From the NCBI RefSeq assembly GCF_001667775.1, contig NZ_LZJI01000149.1, positions 1 through 64,000 of the forward strand: a stretch of 64,000 bases of DNA, in the 5' to 3' direction. Shown piece by piece: positions 1-7,827 of the stretch. The stretch's first letter is position 1. The number at the start of each line of letters is the position of its first letter. The translations under genes and the position numbers were made by a program. Source of the DNA: Mycobacterium sp. E1747. GTDB lineage: Bacteria; Actinomycetota; Actinomycetes; Mycobacteriales; Mycobacteriaceae. The notes under the pieces are model-generated. The model saw nothing but the letters and a program-made list of their open reading frames with translations. It was not told the DNA's origin and searched no databases.

Positions 1-69
1 TGTAGTCGATGCACGCGTCGAACCCGAAGTCCTCCACCACCGCCTGGCACTTCTGCGGCCCGCCCGCGA
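1..69. repeat. 69-bp exact inverted copy of 1949-2017
   Basis: The reverse complement of the first 69 bases is identical to bases 1949-2017, which lie inside the MDR reductase gene; the match stops abruptly at base 70. The copied piece is antisense to its source and breaks the reading frame of the protein whose tail follows (a stop lies at 3-5). A fold-back chimera at a contig end is the simplest explanation; a real micro-inversion or duplication is possible. Confidence 0.9.
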
Positions 70-185
70 CCCCACCGGCGCCGGCCGCGCCCGCGCAGCC
101 CCCGGTGACGATGTACCTGCACTTCCCGTTCGTCACCGTGCCGATCCCGATCACCCCCCCGCCGCCGCCGGCGCCTCCGCGATAA
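70..185 (+). CDS. C-terminal tail of a Pro-rich protein (Rv0312-like), 5' end missing
   Basis: Bases 70-185 encode the end of a protein rich in Pro and Ala, with a segment reading VTMYLHFPFVTVPIPIT followed by a run of prolines and a TAA stop at 183-185. The next genes match what I recall of Rv0313, Rv0314c and Rv0315, so this is probably the tail of an Rv0312-like proline/threonine-rich protein. Its upstream part is replaced by the inverted 69-bp copy, so no start can be given. The identity rests on synteny and the tail only. Confidence 0.5.
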
Positions 186-252
186 GGACGTGGCGCGCGA
201 GAGCCACGGCGCGCACACTGGGCGGTGACGGCATGAGCGGCGAGGAGGTCGC

Positions 253-654
253 GTGGGCGAATACGGTGCGTTCGGGTTCGATCCCGACGAGTTCGATCGA
301 ATGATCCGCGAAGGCAGCGAGGGGCTGCGCGACGTGTTCGAGCGGGTCAGCAAGTTTGTCGCGGCACCCGGAGCTCGGTCCGGGTGGTCGTCCATCTTCG
401 AGGACTTCTCGCGGCGGCCCCGCCCGGAGCCCGAGACCGCGGGCGAGGCGGGCGACGGCGTCTGGGCCATCTACACGGTCGACGCGGACGGCGGCGCTCA
501 CGTCGAACAGGTCTACGCGACCGAGCTCGACGCGCTGCGGGCCAACAAGGACAACGTCGACCCCACCCGCAAGGTGCGGTTCCTGCCGTATGGCATCGCG
601 GTCAGCGTCCTCGACGGCGATTCGCACGACGACGAATCCCCCGAGGCGCCGTAA
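253..654 (+). CDS. Conserved hypothetical protein (Rv0313-like)
   Basis: A 133-residue acidic soluble protein with no signal peptide or membrane segment. The GTG start at 253 is preceded by GAGGAG at 242-247. The N-terminal half (MGEYGAFGFDPDEFDRMIRE) is predicted helical and the C-terminal half reads like a small beta-rich domain ending in an acidic tail. Position before the DUF3060 membrane protein and near the GH16 gene fits the order Rv0313-Rv0314c-Rv0315 as I recall it. Function unknown. It ends five bases before the stop of the opposing gene. Confidence 0.75.
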   Translation: MGEYGAFGFDPDEFDRMIREGSEGLRDVFERVSKFVAAPGARSGWSSIFEDFSRRPRPEPETAGEAGDGVWAIYTVDADGGAHVEQVYATELDALRANKDNVDPTRKVRFLPYGIAVSVLDGDSHDDESPEAP

Positions 655-659
655 CGGCC

Positions 660-1359
660 TCAGCCCTGCTGGACGACGTTCGCGCTACCCGAGTTGCTGA
701 CCTTCGGCGTGCCCGAATGGTAGGTGACCTTGTTGCTCAAGCCTGAGGCCTCGATGCTGTCGACGGCGTCGACGGTGATCTCGTTCTGCACCCCCGACAC
801 GCTAAGGCTCGCGCAATGACCGCTGATCACCACCGTGTTGGACACGCCGCTGACGTTGACGACGTTGTCGTTGCAGGCGATCGTCCGGTTCTCGTCGATG
901 CCAGTGATGGTCACCTGGCTGCCCGGCGCCGGCGTCGGTGAGGTGGATGTGGTGGTCGACCCCGGCGTCTTGGTCCGGGTAGTGGTCGACGGGGCGGTGC
1001 CGCCGGGTGTGGTGGCCGGCGGACTGAACGTGTTGGTGAAGGTCGGCGGGGAGTTGATGATCGAGCGGACACCGGAGAGCTGGTGCGCCGCGAAAGCGGC
1101 GATGCCCCCGGCCAGGGCCAGCACGCCGACGACGATCAAGGTGCCCACGATCCACCACATCCGATTGCCGGAGGGGCCTTGCGGCGGCGGGCCGCCGAGT
1201 GGGCCGCCATAGCTCCACGCGGGCGGTGGCGGAGGGGGGCCCGCCGTACCCGCCCGGCCCGGCGGGCTGCGCGCTGCTCGCTTCGGATGCCCGCGCCGCA
1301 TCGGCGAGCGGGCGTTCGAGTTCCCGGATCCGATCCTCAGGGTCGTCGTTTGCTGCCAT
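660..1359 (-). CDS. DUF3060 membrane protein, frameshifted in a G6 run
   Basis: The C-terminal part is a single frame: Pro-rich cytoplasmic stretch, one membrane helix (MWWIVGTLIVVGVLALAGGI), a Thr/Ser/Pro linker and a beta-repeat domain (NVVNVSGVSNTVVISGHC and following) typical of DUF3060. The natural N-terminus, beginning MAANDDPEDRIRELERPL from an ATG at 1359-1357, lies in another frame; the two join at the run of six G at 1234-1239. A one-base sequencing or real indel there would restore one protein of about 230 residues. The open frame continuing past the shift is low-complexity and unlike the family. Rv0314c-like by position. Confidence 0.8.
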
Positions 1360-1416
1360 GGGATGAATATGCCATTCGCCTGGGCGGTTTCGGCGGGTTC
1401 GGTAGTTTCTTGCATC

Positions 1417-2436
1417 GTGCCCGACTTGCCGAACCGTCAGGTCCTCCTTCGTCGCCGTCCCACCGGGCTCGTTCAGCCCGGTGACACCGAGCTGGTCACC
1501 ACCCCGGCGCCCGTCCCCGCGGAAGGCGAGGCCCTGCTGCGCACCACCTACGTCGGGATCGACGCTGCCGCCCGCACGTGGCTCGACGACCAGCCCAGCT
1601 ACCTTCCGCCGGTGCAGCTCGGCGAGGTGATCCGCGCCGCCGGGATCGGCGAGGTAGTCGCCTCGCGCTGCGACGCCTACGCCGTCGGCGACGTCGTCAC
1701 CACGCTGACCGGCTTCTCCGAGTACTCGATCATCCGCGACGATTTGTTCAGCACGCCCATTCCCGGCGAGGACGATCAACTGGCGATCATGTCGGTGTAC
1801 GGGCCCACCGGTGCCACCGCGTATTTCGGCATGACCGACATCGGCCGGCCGAAGGCGGGGGAGACGGTCGTGGTCTCGGCGGCCGCGGGGGCCACCGGGT
1901 CGGTGGCCGGGCAAATCGCCAAGATCGCCGGCGCCCGGGTGGTGGGGATCGCGGGCGGGCCGCAGAAGTGCCAGGCGGTGGTGGAGGACTTCGGGTTCGA
2001 CGCGTGCATCGACTACAAGAACGACGACCTCGCCGCGGCGCTCAAGCAGCACTGCCCGAAGCGTGTCGACGTCTACTTCGACAACGTCGGCGGCCCCATC
2101 CTCAACGCGGTGCTGGGCCGGTTGGCCCCGCACGCGCGGGTCGTCCTGTGTGGCGTGATCTCCAGTTACCTGACCGGGGAGCACCCCGGGCCGGCCAACT
2201 ACGTCAACCTGCTGTCCAAGACCGCGTTGATGCAGGGGTTCAACGCCCTCGACCAGTGGGGTCGCTTCGACGAGGCGTTTGCCGCGCTGCGGCAATGGGA
2301 GGCCGAGGGCCGGCTCAAGCACCGGGAGACCATCTTCGACGGCATCGAGTCCTGCGTCGACGCCCTCAACGGACTGTTCACCGGGATCAACATCGGCAAG
2401 ACGCTGGTCAAGCTCAGCGAACCGGCCTCACGCTGA
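1417..2436 (+). CDS. NADP-dependent MDR oxidoreductase (Zn-independent, PTGR/CurA type)
   Basis: About 339 residues from a GTG at 1417 (VPDLPNRQVLLRRRP); an upstream in-frame ATG at 1363 would add a poorly conserved leader that overlaps the DUF3060 promoter region. The protein has a GroES-like N-terminal half and a Rossmann half with the nucleotide motif AAAGATGSVAGQIAK. There are no zinc-ligand cysteines, as in leukotriene-B4 dehydrogenase and curcumin reductase-type enzymes that reduce activated C=C bonds with NADPH. The substrate cannot be told. It stands between genes that I recall as adjacent in M. tuberculosis, so it may be an insertion into that order. Confidence 0.88.
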   Translation: MPDLPNRQVLLRRRPTGLVQPGDTELVTTPAPVPAEGEALLRTTYVGIDAAARTWLDDQPSYLPPVQLGEVIRAAGIGEVVASRCDAYAVGDVVTTLTGFSEYSIIRDDLFSTPIPGEDDQLAIMSVYGPTGATAYFGMTDIGRPKAGETVVVSAAAGATGSVAGQIAKIAGARVVGIAGGPQKCQAVVEDFGFDACIDYKNDDLAAALKQHCPKRVDVYFDNVGGPILNAVLGRLAPHARVVLCGVISSYLTGEHPGPANYVNLLSKTALMQGFNALDQWGRFDEAFAALRQWEAEGRLKHRETIFDGIESCVDALNGLFTGINIGKTLVKLSEPASR

Positions 2437-2584
2437 CCCTCTTTACCACGCGAAAAGTCGCCGCCACGGCCGCGGTGTGGCATGCGGGGCATCGCGGCGC
2501 GTGGTTTCATAACACCGTTTGCAAGAGTTGCTTAGGGGTATCGCGCTAGGTCGGAGCACGGCTTTCACGATTGGTGGGTTGTAG

Positions 2585-3415
2585 ATGGATCGTCGCAGCA
2601 TGATGTTGATCTCGGGGCTCGGCATGCTGGGAGCTGCGATGCGGTTGCCGGGCGCCTGGGCCACCCCCTCGGCGCCGCAGGCGCCCCCGTCGGCCGGTCC
2701 CGGCGGTCCTTACATCTTCGCCGACGAGTTCGACGGCCCCGCGGGCTCGCCGCCCGACCCCGGCAAGTGGACGATCCAGACCTGGCAGGACGACGTGTTC
2801 CCGCCCGTGGAGGGCATCTACCGCGACGACCGCCAGAACGTCTTCCAGGACGGGCACTCCAATCTCGTGCTGTGCGCCACTCACGATCTGCTGAGCAACA
2901 CCTATTACAGCGGCAAGCTGCGCGGCAACTTCCGCAGCATGATCAACCAGACCTGGGAGGCGCGGATCAAGCTGGACTGCCTGTCCCCCGGCCTGTGGCC
3001 CTCATTCTGGGGCGTCAACGAGGACCCGCTGCCCGACGGCGAAGTGGACATCTTCGAGTGGTACGGCAACGGCCAGTGGGCCCCCGGCACCACCGTCCAC
3101 GCGGCGTCCAACGGCAAGACCTGGGAAGGCAAGTCGATCCCCGGGCTGGTCGACAGCAACTGGCATACCTGGCGAATGCATTGGGGCGAAAAGGGATTCG
3201 AGTTCGCGCGGGACGGCGCCGAGTATTTCAAGGTGCCCAACAAGCCGATCCACGTCGCTGGGGGCGCCCCCGACGACTTCCGGTGGCCGTTCAACATTCC
3301 CGGCTACTGGATGACGCCGATGTTCACGCTCGCCGTGGGCGGTGTCGGCGCCGGTGATCCGGCCGCGGGCACCTTCCCGGCCTCGATGCTGGTCGACTAC
3401 ATCCGCATCTGGTGA
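2585..3415 (+). CDS. Secreted GH16 family beta-glucanase-like protein (Rv0315-like)
   Basis: 276 residues. The N-terminus (DRRSMMLISGLGMLGAAM...GAWA) is a signal peptide with a twin-arginine pair, so Tat export is possible. The mature part is a GH16 jelly-roll: the catalytic signature E153-V-D155-I-F-E158 holds the nucleophile and acid/base Glu residues, and aromatic residues around it (WPSFWG, EWYGNG) fit a glucan-binding cleft. Expected activity is hydrolysis of beta-1,3-glucan, as proposed for Rv0315. Its stop codon abuts the stop of the convergent glycosyltransferase at 3416. Confidence 0.88.
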   Translation: MDRRSMMLISGLGMLGAAMRLPGAWATPSAPQAPPSAGPGGPYIFADEFDGPAGSPPDPGKWTIQTWQDDVFPPVEGIYRDDRQNVFQDGHSNLVLCATHDLLSNTYYSGKLRGNFRSMINQTWEARIKLDCLSPGLWPSFWGVNEDPLPDGEVDIFEWYGNGQWAPGTTVHAASNGKTWEGKSIPGLVDSNWHTWRMHWGEKGFEFARDGAEYFKVPNKPIHVAGGAPDDFRWPFNIPGYWMTPMFTLAVGGVGAGDPAAGTFPASMLVDYIRIW

Positions 3416-4933
3416 CTAGCGCTGCGCTTTGAACACCTGAACGAGGTTGAACTGCCAACGCTCGACGAGCCGGAAGCCCAAGTCGTGCGGGACCGCGAAG
3501 GCGGGGGTCGCCCCGTAGACCGGTCCGGGCGGGATCGCCGGTCCCCGCTCGTGCGCCGGCTGTGACGGGTCGGCCTGGGTGATGATCCACACGACGCCGC
3601 ACTGGCCCAATGGTTTCGCGACGACCTCCGGAATGAGGTTGGTGTCGAAGACGTCGTTGCGGTCGGTCGCCCGCTGCCACAGCGTCAGGTCCACCAACTT
3701 GCGGTAGGCGTCCGGGCGCGCCGCCAGCAACGGCCGCATCGGGGCCGGCATGAACGTCACCGTGTCGTTCACCAGCAGGCAATCGCCCCGTGCCGCCCGG
3801 GCGCTGATCAGGTCGGCCACCTGGCTGTAGTCCATCCCGTATTTGGCGTACGGATCACGCTGCGCCCGAACGTAATTGGGGGTCGCTGCGATGGCGAACA
3901 GCCCGACCAGGGCCGTCGTCCGCCAGGGCCGGGCGGTCACCGCGGCGGCGCAGACGCCCAGGATCAGTGCCATGCCCGGCGCCGTGAAAGACAGGTAGCG
4001 CGGGGTGTAGATCGGGTGCACCAGCGCCGAGTAGGCCACGATGGCCGCGGTCGGCAGCGCGAGCCACGCCACCGCGAGGGCCAGCAGGTGCCCGTCGGAC
4101 CGCGCCAACGGCGCGGACTTGCTGAGCCACAACACGATAGCCGCCGTGATCACCAGCGCCGTCAGCACGGCGAACGGGGGGCAGCGCTCGAAATACTGTT
4201 GCACCACGACGTCTTCGAGCGTCCGGCGACCGATCGGCGCGATCCAGCTGATTTGATGCGCCTGCCCCGCGACCGTCACCAAGAACGGTGCCATGGCGCA
4301 GACCCCGCCGGCCGCCGCGACAGCGAATCGCAGTAAAGCCCTTCGCGCGCAACGGGATGCGACCAGCAGGACGACGTGCGCCGCGACCATCAACGCGAGG
4401 TAGACCTCGAGCGCGATCGATGCGGCCAGGGCGGCGCCGTAGGCCGCCCACAGCCAACCGGTGTCGCGGCGCGCGGCAAGCACCAGCAATACCGTCAGCC
4501 ACACGGCGGCCAGCATCGACAGCGCGTAGGGGCGGGCCTCGATGCCCGCCCACGTCGTTCGGGGCAGGATGGCGCAGAAGACACCGGAGGCGACTGCGAC
4601 GGTGCGCGACGAGAACTGCTTGCCCAGGACGACAATTCCGGCGGCCGCGCCCCCCACGGCCAGGCCGCTCGGGGCGCGCGAGGAGAACTCGGTGGGCGCG
4701 AAGACCTGAAACCAGGCGTGCATCAGCACGTAGTACAGGCCGTGCACGGCGTCGACGTTGCCGAGCATCCGCCACAGTTGGCCAAGCGACCGACTGTATG
4801 CGGCGGAGATCGTGGCGGCCTCGTCGTACCAGAACGACGGGCGGCCCGCGCCGCCCAGACTCACCGCGACGGCGAGCAGCCCGACGAGCAGCGGGTCCAG
4901 CGCGGCCGACGGGCGGCGAAGCGGGTTCCGCAC
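3416..4933 (-). CDS. GT-C family integral membrane glycosyltransferase
   Basis: 505 residues from a GTG at 4933. About ten or more hydrophobic segments are visible, and the first external loop carries FWYDEAAT, the acidic D-E motif expected of GT-C enzymes using polyprenyl-phosphate sugars (GT39/ArnT type). The C-terminal third is a soluble extracytoplasmic domain. Mycobacterial members mannosylate or arabinosylate lipids, glycans or proteins; which one is not readable here. It is convergent with the GH16 gene with no gap, so transcripts likely overlap. No clear ribosome site precedes the GTG. Confidence 0.82.
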   Translation of the reverse strand: MRNPLRRPSAALDPLLVGLLAVAVSLGGAGRPSFWYDEAATISAAYSRSLGQLWRMLGNVDAVHGLYYVLMHAWFQVFAPTEFSSRAPSGLAVGGAAAGIVVLGKQFSSRTVAVASGVFCAILPRTTWAGIEARPYALSMLAAVWLTVLLVLAARRDTGWLWAAYGAALAASIALEVYLALMVAAHVVLLVASRCARRALLRFAVAAAGGVCAMAPFLVTVAGQAHQISWIAPIGRRTLEDVVVQQYFERCPPFAVLTALVITAAIVLWLSKSAPLARSDGHLLALAVAWLALPTAAIVAYSALVHPIYTPRYLSFTAPGMALILGVCAAAVTARPWRTTALVGLFAIAATPNYVRAQRDPYAKYGMDYSQVADLISARAARGDCLLVNDTVTFMPAPMRPLLAARPDAYRKLVDLTLWQRATDRNDVFDTNLIPEVVAKPLGQCGVVWIITQADPSQPAHERGPAIPPGPVYGATPAFAVPHDLGFRLVERWQFNLVQVFKAQR

Positions 4934-4989
4934 GCCGCTATGGTGCCAGAACCTGATCGGGTTTCCGCCGCTGGTGGCCTATGACCGGG

Positions 4990-5217
4990 TCAGTTGAGCA
5001 GCCACACGTGCCAGAAGCCGTCGGAGCCCTCGCGGCAGTCCCAGTGGGTGTAGAGGTGGTCATTGTGTGCGATCTCGACGTTCGGGGCGTCCGCCTCGCA
5101 ACCGGCCAGGCTCGAATAGTTGCCCTCGACCTCTACCTGGTCGGCGCCGGCCACGCCCACCCCGGTGGTGAGCAGCCCGGCCAACGCCAATAGGCCAGCG
5201 GCGCAAGCCATCTTCAT
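4990..5217 (-). CDS. Small secreted protein of unknown function
   Basis: 75 residues starting MKMACAAGLLALAGLLTTG at 5217, with GGAGGT a few bases upstream. A signal peptide probably cleaves after VAGA, leaving about 50 residues with two Cys (likely one disulfide) and a C-terminal aromatic patch (GFWHVWLLN). Small exported proteins of this pattern are common in mycobacteria. No function is recognised. It is divergent from the gene at 5317. Confidence 0.8.
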   Translation of the reverse strand: MKMACAAGLLALAGLLTTGVGVAGADQVEVEGNYSSLAGCEADAPNVEIAHNDHLYTHWDCREGSDGFWHVWLLN

Positions 5218-5316
5218 GTGGGACCTCCCCTTGTTTGCTGAGCCGACTATATCCGCCGGGTCGATCGCCGGGTCGGAAATGCGGAACTCGGCCGCGTTCG
5301 AACGTATGATCGATTG

Positions 5317-5625
5317 ATGGGGCAGTTCGTGTCCATCGGGTACAACGGCCAGCCGGTCCGCAGCCCGTTTCGGGTGGTGCGGCCACCGCTCACGGTGCTG
5401 GTGGACCTGACGGTGCTGTTCCCGCGCGAGCCGCACCGCTCCGGCCGGTACCAGCCCAACGGGCTGCAACTGCACAAGGTCGTCGAGGGGTTGCTCAGCT
5501 GCTGGGGCCTCTGTGAGCAGGGCGACTGGTGGGGCCTGGTCACCTACCCGGTCGCCTACGGCTCGGAGCGTAAGACCGTCACGCATTGGGTGCCCGCCTG
5601 GACGCTGCGCCGAAAGCCGTTCTGA
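5317..5625 (+). CDS. Conserved hypothetical protein
   Basis: 102 residues from the ATG at 5317 (a TTG directly before it is in frame). The protein is rich in aromatic residues, Arg and Pro, with a central hydrophobic beta-like stretch (PPLTVLVDLTVLF) and a Trp-rich end (GDWWGLV, THWVPAW). There is no signal peptide or recognised motif. Codon use matches neighbouring genes, and the protein reads as a real mycobacterial small protein, but I do not recognise the family. Confidence 0.6.
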   Translation: MGQFVSIGYNGQPVRSPFRVVRPPLTVLVDLTVLFPREPHRSGRYQPNGLQLHKVVEGLLSCWGLCEQGDWWGLVTYPVAYGSERKTVTHWVPAWTLRRKPF

Positions 5626-5684
5626 GGGTGGCGGTTACACCGGATCCATGCGGTCGCGGCGGCCCGATGCGATGATTGCTGCCC

Positions 5685-6356
5685 GTGGACGCAAGTTGGG
5701 GTTCGGTGCTCACCAAGCTCGTCGCGCTGGCGGCGGTCATCGCGCTCTCGCCGATCACGGTCGTCCCGGCGGTATTGGTGCTGCACGCGCCGCGGCCGCG
5801 CCCGACCAGTCTCGCCTTCCTCGCCGGATGGGTGCTGGGGCTGGCAACCCTCACCGCCGTCTTCGTCAGCGGTTCGGAGCTGCTCGGCGGCCTGCACAAG
5901 GCGCCACCGACCTGGGCGTCGTGGGCGCGGGTGGGGCTGGGGTCGGCGCTGATCGCGTTAGGCGCATACCAATGGCTGACCCGGCATCGGCACGGCAGCA
6001 TGCCGCGCTGGATGCGCTCGTTCGCCAACCTGCGCCCGGCGCGCGCCGGCGTGACCGCGGCGGTGCTGGTGGTGCTGCGGCCCGAGGTGTTGATCATGTG
6101 CGCCGCGGCCGGCCTGGCCGTCGGCAGCAGCAGCCTGGATGCGGCCGGGAAGTTGTTGGCCGCCGCGGGGTTCGTGGTCATCGCCGCGTCAACCGTCGCC
6201 ATCCCGATACTGGCGTATGCCGGCGCCGGCGACCGCCTCGACGATCCGCTGGAACGCCTCAAAGTCTGGATGGAGGAAAACCACGCGACGCTGCTCGCCG
6301 TCATCCTGGTCCTGATCGGTTTGATGGTGCTCTACAACGGGATTCACGCCCTGTAG
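5685..6356 (+). CDS. GAP-family (Sap-like) membrane protein, copy 1
   Basis: 223 residues from a GTG at 5685, chosen because the paralogue downstream has ATG at the identical place after the same GATTGCTGCCC leader. Six hydrophobic segments, with the conserved ALSPITVVPAVLVL motif in the first helix and a PEVLIMC stretch in the fourth, mark the GAP/sulfolipid-1-addressing protein family, thought to help export of surface glycolipids in mycobacteria. It is followed after ten bases by its paralogue. The cargo is unknown and no lipid biosynthesis genes lie beside it. Confidence 0.8.
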   Translation: MDASWGSVLTKLVALAAVIALSPITVVPAVLVLHAPRPRPTSLAFLAGWVLGLATLTAVFVSGSELLGGLHKAPPTWASWARVGLGSALIALGAYQWLTRHRHGSMPRWMRSFANLRPARAGVTAAVLVVLRPEVLIMCAAAGLAVGSSSLDAAGKLLAAAGFVVIAASTVAIPILAYAGAGDRLDDPLERLKVWMEENHATLLAVILVLIGLMVLYNGIHAL

Positions 6357-6366
6357 ATTGCTGCCC

Positions 6367-7038
6367 ATGGCAGGCAGCTGGGGCACCGTGCTCACCGGGC
6401 TCGTTCCGCTCGGACTGGTCATCTCGCTCTCGCCGCTCACGGTGATCCCGGCGGTGCTGGTGCTGCAGGCGCCGCGGCCGCGGCCGACCGGCCTGGCATT
6501 TCTCGGCGGCTGGGCGCTGACCCTCGCCGCGCTGACGGCGCTCTCGGTCACCGCCTCCCACCTGCTCGGCGGCTTGGACAAGTCGCCGCCCCGATGGTCG
6601 TCGTGGTTGCGGGTGGTGCTGGGGTCGGGGCTGATCGTGTACGGCATCTACAAATGGCTGAACCGGCACGGCGACGCCGAGTCGCCGAAATGGATGCGCT
6701 CGTTCGCCACCATCACCCCGGCGCGGGCCGGGATCATGGGGGCGGTCCTGGCGGTGGTGCGGCCGGACGTGCTGCTCATCTGCGTCCCGGCCGGGCTCGG
6801 CATCGGCACCGCCGGGCTCGGCCTCGCCGGTGACTGGGTGGCCGCCGCGTTCTTCGTCGCGATCGCGGCGTCCAGCGTCGCCATCCCGATCCTGGCGTAC
6901 GCGGCGGCCGGCAGCCGGCTGGACGACACGCTGGCGAGCCTCAAAGACTGGATGGACCGCAACAACGCCGCCCTGCTCGCGGCGGTGCTGGTCCTGATCG
7001 GTGTGATGGTGCTCTACCACGGGATCGACGCTCTGTAG
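6367..7038 (+). CDS. GAP-family (Sap-like) membrane protein, copy 2
   Basis: 223 residues from the ATG at 6367. It is a close tandem paralogue of the preceding gene: the same ISLSPLTVIPAVLVL first helix, the same length, and the same ending (DDTLASLKDWMDRNNAALLA, then a last helix and a short GIDAL tail). The intergenic leader is also duplicated, so this was a whole-gene tandem duplication. Expected location is the plasma membrane with a role in lipid export. Its 3' end overlaps the convergent gene at 7014 by 25 bases. Confidence 0.8.
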   Translation: MAGSWGTVLTGLVPLGLVISLSPLTVIPAVLVLQAPRPRPTGLAFLGGWALTLAALTALSVTASHLLGGLDKSPPRWSSWLRVVLGSGLIVYGIYKWLNRHGDAESPKWMRSFATITPARAGIMGAVLAVVRPDVLLICVPAGLGIGTAGLGLAGDWVAAAFFVAIAASSVAIPILAYAAAGSRLDDTLASLKDWMDRNNAALLAAVLVLIGVMVLYHGIDAL

Positions 7039-7799
7039 CCGCCGTCGGCCAGTCCCGCGTCCTCCTCGAGCCGGTTGAGCGCGCCGAAGGCGTATTCGCG
7101 GACCAATTCCCGGCCGTAGTCGCGCAGCATGCCCGCGTAGCCCTTCGCCGCCCATTGCCGGCAGTGCCGCTCCTCGTGGTGCAGCACGCGATCCAGGTCG
7201 AGGCGGCTCTGCACGGGCGTCCCGTCGGCGCGGACGTACCAGGCATGCCCGGACTCGACGATCCGGCGAAGCCATCCGGCGGGGTCGGTGACCGCGCCCA
7301 AGTTGACCATGAAGATGTCGCCCCAGGTGGTGCCGCCGCGCCGGCAGAACTGGCGCTGAATCCAATTGCCGCCCATGCCCATCAGGATCCCGTTCGGCGT
7401 CGCGACGAGCCGCCCGCCGTTGCGGTCCACGAACCTGACGTCGCGGCTGTAGCTCCAGCGATTCGCCTTCTGCCGCCGCATGATCCGCGTGATTTCGGCG
7501 GCGCCGTACGGGGTCGGGGGGAAGTCGGTGCGGTGCGCCCCCTTGGTGCCGTAGCCGGTGCCCGCGTTCAGGATGTAGGCGCACAGCGCCACCGCGCGGG
7601 CATCGTCGCCGCCGGTGCCGCGGGTTAGGAGGAAGAAGGACTTGCCGTCCGGGTCGCGAATCTCTGTCGTTGTCCCGAGCACCCGAAAGCTGGCCGGGGT
7701 GACGGCGTGCCGCCGGGCGATCTCCGCGACGACGTCCGGGGCCACGCCGCGCCGCGCGGCGTTGTCCCGCCATGCCTGGAAGTAGCCCGCTGCGTCCAT
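7014..7799 (-). CDS. Predicted zinc metallopeptidase-like protein (HExxH)
   Basis: 261 residues from the ATG at 7799; an upstream ATG at 7835 with a weak AGGG site would overlap the divergent gene. The C-terminal third contains HHEERHCRQW (HExxH at about 208-212) followed about 30 residues later by LNRLEEDAG, a pattern seen in gluzincin-like proteins where a downstream Glu is the third zinc ligand. The first 200 residues have no recognised domain and no signal peptide. It is probably a mycobacterial family of unknown role; protease activity is inferred only from the motif. Confidence 0.6.
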   Translation of the reverse strand: MDAAGYFQAWRDNAARRGVAPDVVAEIARRHAVTPASFRVLGTTTEIRDPDGKSFFLLTRGTGGDDARAVALCAYILNAGTGYGTKGAHRTDFPPTPYGAAEITRIMRRQKANRWSYSRDVRFVDRNGGRLVATPNGILMGMGGNWIQRQFCRRGGTTWGDIFMVNLGAVTDPAGWLRRIVESGHAWYVRADGTPVQSRLDLDRVLHHEERHCRQWAAKGYAGMLRDYGRELVREYAFGALNRLEEDAGLADGGYRASIPW

Positions 7800-7827
7800 G
7801 TCCGCCAACCAATTTAGGGTGTACCCA

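Noticed and set aside
802..2322. Long minus-strand open frame of about 500 codons
   Set aside because: Shadow of the MDR reductase on the other strand; composition is Arg/Asp/Gly-rich. Only its last part holds real coding sequence, the N-terminus of the DUF3060 protein.
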